Source: Tuctoria greenei
Taxonomy: Eukaryota; Streptophyta; Magnoliopsida; Poales; Poaceae
DNA length: 64,000 nt
Assembly: GCA_036927565.1 (NCBI GenBank)
Contig: JAYESD010000010.1
Span: 39,797,298 to 39,861,297 of the forward strand
Direction of reading: 5' to 3'
Shown: piece by piece, positions 53,198-61,259 of the stretch
How the letters are laid out: every line of letters starts with the position of its first letter
Position numbering within the stretch: the stretch's first letter is position 1
Program-made: the position numbers and the translations under genes
Notes under the pieces: model-generated
Told to the model about the DNA's origin: nothing
Databases searched by the model: none
The model's input: the letters and a program-made list of their open reading frames with translations, nothing else

Positions 53198-55972
53198 ATG
53201 GAGTTGGGTCTCCACAAGAGCCGTCTCACGACCGACGGCGATTTGAAGGTCCGGACCTACATGGGGTGGTCCAGTGACTCCTTCAACCACCTGGTGCGCG
53301 CCGGCAATCTCCCGTTCAAGAAGGAGCACGTAGGCGACATGGTGTACTTTTCCGCGTATGCCATGGTGGGACTGATCCCAACCTTCTCCACTTTCTCTTG
53401 ATGTTGCTAGACTTCTACGGTTTGCAGCTGTACCACATTTCCCCCCACTCCATTCTTCTTGTGTCCGCATTCATCCACTTTTGCGAGATGTGGGTGGGTA
53501 TTCCCCCCCTGCGTCGAGCTCTTCCGTACCTTCTTCACCATCCACACTACCGGCAAGAGCGATGAGTATCTTGGCTTCTACTACTTTGTGAAGTGCAAGA
53601 AGTGCCCTTACAAGTACTTGAGGTTGTTCCCTTCCGGCAAGTGGGATGACTGGAAGAAGGACTGGATTGTCATCATGGCAGAGGAGCACGAGAAGCTGGA
53701 GCTGCCTGAAGGCCTCCCCAACGTTGACATTGAAGCCTGGAGTGAAGTTCCGATGCTGTTGGAGGCTTCAACCCTTCCTTGACCAGGATCCGCCAATGCG
53801 TGGAAGGAGGAGTGACCCCCCAGGCGGTCTTCTGCAACTTCCTGGTCAACAGGTGGGCTCTGTTGAAGAAGAGGGAGAAGCTCACCTGGGCCCTCAACAC
53901 TGTGATGGACGATGACCGGATCGAGACTGGTCTGAAGTCCAACCTGGAAGGCGCAGCTTTGGAGCTTCACCTCAAGATGTTCCAGCATGGCATCGATGTC
54001 GAGGGCGATGACTTAACTCCGTCGGTAGCTTTCCCCCCTCTGAACATGGAGGCAGAGTTCAACAGGGAGCTCCAGCGGAAGATGCTAGTGCTTGACAACC
54101 TCGGTGAAGTTGAGAGGCGTCCGACCACTAAGTTGGCGATCCCCAGAGCTTCCGAGGGTGGCCCTGCTCCTGCCTCAAGACAGAGAGTAGAAGTCGTGGG
54201 CAAGGGCAAAGAGTTGGTCGAGCCCTCGAGCCGAAAGAGGAAGTTGAAGCACTCTGACGGGAGGCCCATTAGACCTGCTCCTTCCTCGACAGCTCCTTCT
54301 CCCCGGCGGGGGAGGTCTTCGATGGCGACAACCACTCCAGCATCAGCATCTCCTCGGAATGCCAGCTCTGCCCAGGTGACTCCGGTGCCGAAGACAGCTA
54401 AGGGCTCTAGGTCCGAGGGTCCTTCTCAGTCGAGGGGGGCCTCAACCAAGATGTTGCTGGCGGCAGCAGCAAGCTCCGGAGGGCCTTTCGGAGATACCAC
54501 CCCAGTTGCGATTGGGTCGGGTTCTGAGCGCCCGGCGAAGAGGTTCCGCGCTAGCTGGAGCGGAAGTCTCCCAAGGTAAATTTGCTTTTTTTACCTCAGT
54601 TGATTGTTTTTGTTGTAATCATTTTTTGAGTTTCTTCGTCCTTCATCCACAGGGTATCCAACAAAGGGGTTGAAGCTCCGGTTCCTGCGACAGCAACTGA
54701 TGCTGTACAAGCAGAGGCTCCGGCTCCAGTTCTAGCGCCGCCCCAGGTGGTGGCTGAGATCGCGACAGCTCCGGCGCCAGCTGTCGTGGTCCTTGACCTC
54801 GACTCATCTCCCGAAGCTCCCATGGTAGCGCCGAACCATGGGAATGAAGACGCACCAGCGGCACCAGCTCCGGAGGTTGAAGCTCCGATTTTGGATGTTG
54901 TGATGACAGACGCTCCGGCCTCAGAGCCGGAAGTAGCTGCAGTTCCGGCCTTAGAGCCAGATGTTTTTGAAGCCCCGGTGGTGGATCCAGTGGTTGATGA
55001 AGTTCCGGTGCCTGAGCCGGTTGTCGCGGAGGTGCCGGCACTAGAACTGGTGGAGGTTGAAGTGTCGTCGCATGGACCGGCAGTGGAGGATGCGCCAGCA
55101 CTGGAGCCCGAAGTGGCCTCAGCTCTGGTCGAATCTTCAATGCCTGCCCCAGAGGTGGTGGTTCCGGAGGTACCCGCGCCTAAGCCAGGGTGCCAAGGCG
55201 AAGCGACCGGTCCTCTGCCAGAGTGAGCAGTTGCTAATGACCTCGCGGTGGGACCTTCAGAGCCGACTCCGGGGGTAGGATCTTCCGTTGCAGGACCTTC
55301 CTTGGCGGCGACTGAGGCTACCCCAGAGGGCGGCCCTAGTGCCGCGGAAGCTCAAGGGACCGCTCTTGTAGAGTGGGACCCGATTTTTGTTATGGAGAAC
55401 CCGCTAGAGTCAGCAGAGAGGACCCCGGCAGGTCCGGAGCTGATCCCCCTGTCGTTGTCCATAGACAACGCCTGCTCCAGCCTTCGTCAGGTTCAGTTGG
55501 CCTTTTACCACGACAGAAAGGCCCTCGAGGAGGAGTGCCAAACCCTTAGGAGGTGGCGCAACCGGCTCCAATTCGAGATCAAGTTGGCGCAAACAAGGCT
55601 GGCTGACGACAAGGAGTGGGTCAAAAGGGAGAAAGCCCGGATGGAGTACTGGGGCCAGCTACTGGACGAGAGGGAAAGCATGGTGTGATCCCTCGACAAC
55701 CAGTCTCAGGCCATCCATGAACAGGCCGTGGCTGCTAATGAAGCAGCGAATGATCGCCAGGAGAAGCTCAGCGCGATCCACGACAGCCTCGTCAAGCGCC
55801 GGGAGGCTCTTGAGGAGCGGGAGAAAAAGCTCGAAGATGAAGAGCAAAAACTTCTGGAGTTGCAGGATGACCTCGTGAAGAGGAAGGAGGAGCTTGCTCA
55901 GAGGCTGGCTCTAGGTGACAATAGCCTTGCGGAGCACACCAAGAAGCTGGAGGAGCTCTACGAGAGCGAGGA
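53198..55972 (+). pseudogene. Gene I: spliced 'putative gypsy type transposon' accessory gene
   Basis: N-terminal domain: MELGLHKSRLTTDGDLKVRT, MGWSSDSFNHLVRAGNLPFK, then LLDFYGLQLYHISPHSILLV, SAFIHFCEMWVGIPP and KKCPYKYLRLFPSGKWDDWK. This is the plant family called 'putative gypsy type transposon' (Pfam Transposase_28, recalled), found in Tat-like retrotransposons; despite its name it has no known transposase chemistry. Three frameshifts (near 53398, at a run of 7 C at 53508-53514, and near 53770) break exon 1. Exon 2 (from 54653) is a long Pro/Ala/Glu-rich linker, then a coiled coil (EECQTLRRWRNRLQFEIKLA, REALEEREKKLEDEEQKLLE). In-frame TGA stops are at 55224 and 55686. H truncates the 3' end. 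Confidence 0.8.
54576..54652 (+). other. Intron of gene I (77 bp)
   Basis: Donor AAG/GTAAAT and acceptor CATCCACAG/GG with a T-rich tract between. Without splicing the frame stops at once (TAA inside the donor). Splicing restores an Arg codon across the join and enters the exon 2 frame, which then reads 190 codons to the next stop. AT/T-richness contrasts with the GC-rich exons. Confidence 0.85.
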
Positions 55973-57350
55973 TGTAAGGATCGAAACGCCCAAGACGGGG
56001 GGTGAATTGGGCTTTCTTTCAAATTTTAAGGTAATTAAAAGCTAACAACTTAAAGCCCAATTCCCTATGTGATTAATCTATGCAATCAATGTAAATTAAA
56101 GTTGCGGAATGAAGATTGCATAAATGTAAAAGGGAGAGGGATGCAAACGCTCAAGGGACACGGATTTTATCCTGTGGTTCGGCAAGATCACAAGGATCTT
56201 CCTACATCCACGTTGTGGCACCCACCGAAGGGTTTTGCCACTCCCAAGTCACCGAGACAAGGGGGTCTTCACTATTCTTCTGCGCCAGCCTTGGCAAGGT
56301 GGAGCTCAAGCCTTGTACACTTTGAATCCTCCGGGCTTCCACAATCCTTTTGGCAAGCTCCGGAAGTCTCACACACACCAAGGGACACTCCCTTATGGCT
56401 CTCACTACACTAGAGACTCCAATCACCAAGAATAGAGGCACACAAACACTATCTCTAGCTAGTTCTAGCCTATCTCTTGGTGTACAAATGATGAACAATG
56501 ATGTGAAAGTGGTAGCTCTATGTCTTGAATGCTCTAGGATGTGTAGAGTATGTCTGGGCTTCAAGTCATGTCGATTTGACAGGTTGAAGGGGTATAAATA
56601 GCCAGCCTCCACGAAATAGCCGTTGGAAAAGTAGGCTGACATCACTTCTCTGCGAACACCAGATGATCCGATGTCTCCCCTTCAATTATCATCGGTCAAA
56701 GTGAAATTAGCTGATGTCACTGTGTCAGATATGACCGTTGTTAGACCGATGTTGACCTATCTTCTCATCGGATGATCCGGTGGCTCTTCCTCAAGAATTT
56801 GCTTGATCTTGATGCTTACTGGAGTGATCGACCGATGTGTGTAAGTCTGCACATCGGATGATCCGGTGCTTCACTTGGTCCAATGGTATTGCAAACTGTG
56901 CTCATGGACCGATGTCACTGAGCCACTCACATCGGATGATCCGGTGAGTTCTTTGCTCTGAGGTCTTCTTCTTCTGTTGACACAACTCGACCGATGCAGT
57001 CAACTCAGAAAACATCGGATGATCCGGTGTGTTCAATTTGTTGACTTCGAGTTGTTTTGAGTTGTTCTTTTGGAATTTGAACTTGTGACCTCTTTGATAC
57101 TTGTTTGAAGTGTTGTTCTGATAGTCTTCAAGCATTGAGTGATGTAAAGTTAGAGCTTTCACTTCTTGTCTTCATATGATTCGATTTGATCTCATTAGTT
57201 GATTTTATATGGGTTTCCAATGTAATTTTGATTTCATTTGATTGAGAGACTATTGGGACCTTGCATTCACAAATTCATTAGTAATATCGAATGGTTGTCA
57301 TTAATCACCGAAACCGTACCTCATGGGGCCTAGATGCTTTCAATCTCCCC
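55973..57350 (-). repeat. 3' LTR of element H (1378 bp)
   Basis: Minus-strand ends TGAAAGCATCTAGGCCCC (57350) and CGATCCTTACA (55973). The purine tract AAAAAGGGGGAGAT lies directly upstream (57351-57364). The TATA box is CTATTTATACCCC on the minus strand (about 56587-56600). U3 contains four exact 17-base palindromic boxes plus half-sites. Short ORFs within are unsupported. Confidence 0.88.
56766..57029. repeat. Four copies of a 17-base palindromic box in the U3 of H
   Basis: CATCGGATGATCCGGTG occurs exactly at 56766, 56852, 56930 and 57013, spaced 86, 78 and 83 bases. Between them lie half-sites GACCGATG at about 56741, 56829, 56907 and 56988. All lie upstream of the TATA box in the sense of transcription. 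Confidence 0.92.
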
Positions 57351-57364
57351 CTTTTTGGTGATTG
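57351..57364 (-). promoter_or_regulatory. Polypurine tract of element H
   Basis: The minus strand reads AAAAAGGGGGAGAT and then TGAAAGCATC, the LTR start. It would prime plus-strand synthesis. Confidence 0.85.
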
Positions 57365-57874
57365 ATGACAACACAATAATTTAAAGCGCAATAGTAATGA
57401 ATTTGATGGTACAATACTCAAGTAGGTATGCAATGAATACAAGATAAGACACATTAAGCTTGTAGAAATCAAATGAAATTAATAGCGCGAAAAGCTCAAT
57501 CGATTAAAACCATAAGCAAATGTGACAAGCGGAAAAGTGCTTAAATAAAAATACAAAAGAGTACTCAAGTACGAATACAAAGGATAAACTCAAACTCCCC
57601 CTGAGACTACTACTACCACTCCCTGACTCTTCTACCTATTCTCCCCCTTTGGCATCAAGACACCAAAAAGGGATCAGAGATCCTACTGACCCTGAGAGCT
57701 GGGCGCGATGATGAACTGGTCACCGTCGCTGTTGTCGGAGCTGGAGTGGCCGGTCGCAGGAGCTGGAGCGGAGGGAGCTGGGGGATCCGCTGTCGGTGCT
57801 GGAGAGGAAGAAGCAGGTACGGGAGGCGCCGGTGGAGCTGGAGGAAGCGGGGCACTGACCACGGATGCCGGCGT
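57365..57874 (-). other. 3' untranslated stretch of H between accessory ORF and LTR
   Basis: Non-coding, A/T-rich near the LTR. A second purine-rich run (minus strand GGGGGAGTTTGAG, near 57590-57602) and a third (AAAGGGGGAGAA near 57640-57651) precede the true tract; repeated purine tracts are known in Sireviruses. Confidence 0.6.
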
Positions 57875-59851
57875 CTACTGGAACAGAGTCGTCGCCGGCA
57901 GAGGTGAGTGGATCGGTGCGCTGGGTGCCAGAAGAGGTGACATACTGATAGAAGGAATTGGAGTAGTAGGCACCTGAGCGACACCTGGAGCCAGTCCTAG
58001 GCCAGGCTGCTGTGGAGGAAGGGCGATCCCGGTCTGAGTGTATAGGTTGGTGATCAACCCTAGGATCCCCATCATGGCCTGCTGAGTCTGCTGCTGCTGG
58101 TCGAGGGTACGGCGGTGCATCTGATCGACCAAGTTGGTGAACCGATCCATGTCCTCTCGCCTCTGTCGGGCGATCTCCAGCTGAAGCTCCTGCTGCTGCC
58201 TCTGAAGCTGTGCCAGGTGAGCAGCCTGCTCTGCCCTGGCCTGCTCAGTAGCGAGCCTGTCCTGGCGCTGCTGCTCTATCATCTGCTGGAGTAGTGTCGA
58301 CAGCTCTGACGGTTGTGACACCTGAGCCTCGGACACAGGAGGTGGTGTCGGCGGTGGAGCAGTTGATCCTCCTGCCTCAGCGTCGTGCTGCCTCGGTGAG
58401 GGTGGAGGAGGAGGGAAGTACTCCTCGACACTCTCGTCTGTGTCACTCTCGGACCAGACGTGCTTCAGGTCTCCTCCTTGAGCTTCCACCTCAGCTAGAC
58501 GCTCATCTTCTTTCTCAAGATCAGACCAGTCTTCCTCAGTCAATCGGGCCCTGACCTGGCGCTCAACTGGACGCCCAAGGCGGCGGTCTCCAGGAGCGGG
58601 GGCACGGTAATGTCCGAACCGTGTCACACTCTCATCAGAGAGACGATCGTGTGCGGCGGACCCCTCAGGAACCATCATAGTGAGCAGGTAGCTGATCCAG
58701 TGCCCATATACTAGCTGCCTCATCATGCCTACACCATCTGTGATTACATCTTCCATCTCGCAGATGATGACATCCACAATGTCAAAGTCCATCCCGTTCA
58801 TAATGTAGAACAGGATCGTCTGCTGGAGGCTGGTGAAACCCTCAAGATAGCCGGACCTCGGCAGGAGAGAGCGACGCAGGGCGAGGTGCACCGTGCGCGC
58901 TGCAAGAGTCAACAAGGCCGGTACTCTCGGCTGGTCTGGAGAGAAAGTGGGTCCAAACAGTGATCTGATCTCCTCCAGAGCAGGAGCCACTCCTCCAGTG
59001 AGAGGCCTCCTCGGCGGGTCTGCCTGACCGTAGACTCTCTCATGTATGCAAGTGTCATGCAAGTCTACTCCAAGCAACTGTCCCAGCGTCTGCCTCGACA
59101 GGTGGTAGTGCTGACCCATGAACATGAAGTCAATGGATCGTCTGGCCTCAGAGACGTAGAGGGTGGCGTAGAACACGCGGACCCAATCCTCCACGTAGGC
59201 ACTCCGCTCATAAGATAGCAATTGTACCAGGCCCCTGTACCTCTGAAAGAATGGCTTGATCTCTGTCACTGCGGCTACTTCAAGCTGAACCCAATCCATG
59301 TAGTTGTGTTGGAACAGCTTGTGGCCACAGCGTCTGTAGGTCTCATAGAGAGACGCCTGTGTGACCGTCCAGAAGCGATTGTCCACCAAAGCTTACCGGG
59401 GCTGCGGGTACCACTCCTCAAGCAACACACTCCATTTGAGCTTCCGAAGGTTCTTGGCCTTCATCTTCCGGTAGTCCGTGAGACGGACTCCCTCAGCGAC
59501 ATGGACAGTGGTGTCCATCTCGTAGATAGCATGCTGGGCCTCCCTATCCTCACGACGGTCGGCAGCCGTCGGTCTCGGACGAGGAGCAGCCTCGGTGTGA
59601 CCTCCACGTGTCTGGGCTGAGCGCCGGCAGACGAGAGGCTCAACCGGCTCCTCTTCGGCCTCGGAGTCGTCGATCACGGGAGGCTGCCTGGAACGAGCCT
59701 CGGGGATCCTCAGGGACCCTCCTCGGCCACGCTCACGCTCCTCGGCGGCGCGAGCGGCCATCAACGCTTTCTTCTCCTCCTTGGACAGCTTCTGCTTCTT
59801 CGCGGCGGGCTCCGCGATGGCCTTGCCCTTGTTCTTCTTGTCGCGAGCCAT
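57875..59851 (-). pseudogene. Accessory (env-position) ORF of Sirevirus H, one stop codon
   Basis: The ATG at 59851 opens MARDKKNKGKAIAEPAAKKQ, a basic arm likely acting as a nuclear signal. A helical core follows: SLYETYRRCGHKLFQHNYMD, DWVRVFYATLYVSEARRSID, YHLSRQTLGQLLGVDLHDTC, YGQADPPRRPLTGGVAP, LRRSLLPRSGYLEGFTSLQQ and YGHWISYLLTMM. After an acidic, Pro-rich linker a Gln-rich coiled coil (LLQQMIEQQRQDRLATEQAR; ELQLEIARQRREDMDRFTNL) leads to a Pro-rich tail. One TAA (59393-59395) splits an otherwise open 659-codon frame. No signal peptide or transmembrane helix is evident, so it does not look like an envelope protein. Role unknown. Confidence 0.78.
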
Positions 59852-60304
59852 TGCGAACGCGGAGTTGAGCTTTGACGGGGTCGAGCGCACGGGGAGACGA
59901 CAAAAGTGTCGCGGTCGAAACCCTAGCGGCGATGGAGCTCGGGAGGCACCACGAAGACGATGGAGAGGGGCGGTTTGCTGCATGGGGCAGTTGTGACGGT
60001 GGAGAGAGGCGACGGCGGCGCTTGGGCGCGGTGGTGAGGGGTGGAGACGGCGGCGCGGCGCGAGGGTGGAGGCGGCGGTGCGGCGCTTGGAGGTGAGGCG
60101 GCGCGGTGCTTGGAGGTGAGGCGGCGTGGGTGTGCGGCGGCGGCGCCCGGCGGGAGCACGGCGGCGGCGCTGTGGGCGGTGGCGGCGACCGGTGGCGGAG
60201 GAGGTGGCGGCGCGGTCGGCTGCGGCGAGGTGGGCGAGAGGCGGCGGCGAGGGCACGGGAGAGCGAGGCGTCGGGGAGAGAGAAAGAAGGCGGCAGCGCG
60301 CGGG
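59852..60304 (-). promoter_or_regulatory. GC-rich leader before the accessory ORF of H
   Basis: About 450 bases very rich in GCC/GGC runs, in contrast to the AT-rich spacer on its other side. Frames exist on both strands but look like low-complexity Arg/Ala/Gly translations. It resembles the 5' leader of a GC-rich grass gene. Confidence 0.55.
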
Positions 60305-60620
60305 TTTAAATAGTGGACCCCAAACCCTAGCCGTTATTTTAACACCGGATGGACTGATGCTAGATGAAATGAACATCAGTCGAAAGCCACAGTAAGGATA
60401 TTCAAAAATTGCTGTTGACATCGGATTGACCGACGTTTAGGGTTTGGGTCATCGGTCGAATGGCACAGTAAGGGTGTTCAACAGAGTGATGTTGACACTG
60501 GATGGTCCGACGTTGGAGGAAGTAAACATCAGTTGAATTGACCATAGCTCCAGAAGAGTGAACATCGGATGGACCGATGTTTTTCAGAATGAACTCGTCG
60601 GATCATTTGAGGTTCCGACT
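60305..60620 (-). promoter_or_regulatory. Promoter-like module of H: ~75-bp palindrome repeats plus TATA
   Basis: The TATA-like CTATTTAAACCC (60303-60314, minus) lies about 455 bases before the accessory ATG. Upstream of it are tandem units starting at 60342, 60418, 60495 and 60562 (76, 77, 67 bases), each with a box such as CATCGGATGGACCGATG or TCGGATTGACCGACG. These resemble the palindromes in the H LTR, and the order palindrome array then TATA is the same as in the LTR. Confidence 0.6.
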
Positions 60621-61259
60621 GAATTGGCCCTTGAAGATTGAACACCTATTGATCCGATGATGGATGGGCTTAGGCATTGGATAATCCGATGACTACAGAA
60701 CAAAAACATCCCATATATGTCCTTAGACCAAACAAACAATCAAAGAGAAACATATGTCTTAGGACTTTTTGGGCAACCCCTTACCCCTCAAAAGGCTAAT
60801 ATGCCAATATCTTGGCTAGGCCTTAATGCAAATGGAACACCGGAACAAAAAGGAGGAAAAACATCCAAAATAAAATGTGAGGCCCATGCTTTGTGAGGTA
60901 GAGTATGAAGGTTTCTATCTCTTTGAAGCATGTTCCTCTAGGCATTAACGTACCTAACATTTTGTTCTTTCCACCTTATATGAGTTGAGATATTGCATTT
61001 CAAACAAGTCTCCTTCTCAAGAGGTGGGTTCCCCTTTGTGACAATCTACCGTATGCAATGCCAAACAAATTATAGTGCAAGAAATTAAAATGAGTGCAAG
61101 TCTATATGGCAGGGATCATGCAAGGCATAAAATAAATCTATCTTGCCAAGTTTAAACCTTCCAAAGGCTTCCTCAGGGAAAACTATATCTAGTCCGCCCC
61201 TATCCTTTGGGAGTTAGACAAGACCTATATGATATGCAACCTTACATGAACATGGCAAC
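60621..61259 (-). other. Spacer of H between pol and the promoter-like module
   Basis: AT-rich, non-coding. A few more degenerate palindromes (ATTGATCCGATGATG near 60647, CATTGGATAATCCGATG near 60676) lie at its left edge. No ORF recognised. Confidence 0.6.

Noticed and set aside
53198..53780. Gene I as a true DNA transposase, as its Pfam-style name suggests
   Set aside because: There is no DDE or other catalytic motif; the family name is historical and the members sit in LTR elements.
56766..57029. Evenly spaced identical repeats resembling a CRISPR array
   Set aside because: Repeats are 17-base near-palindromes in an LTR U3 of a plant Sirevirus; spacers share half-sites and no cas genes exist in this eukaryotic context.
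57875..59392. 504-codon ORF as a plant host gene
   Set aside because: It lies between Sirevirus pol and its 3' LTR with the purine tract behind it; it belongs to the element.
59600..60400. Several Arg/Gly/Ala-rich ORFs on the plus strand opposite the H leader
   Set aside because: They are low-complexity shadows of a GCC/GGC-rich leader with no motif.
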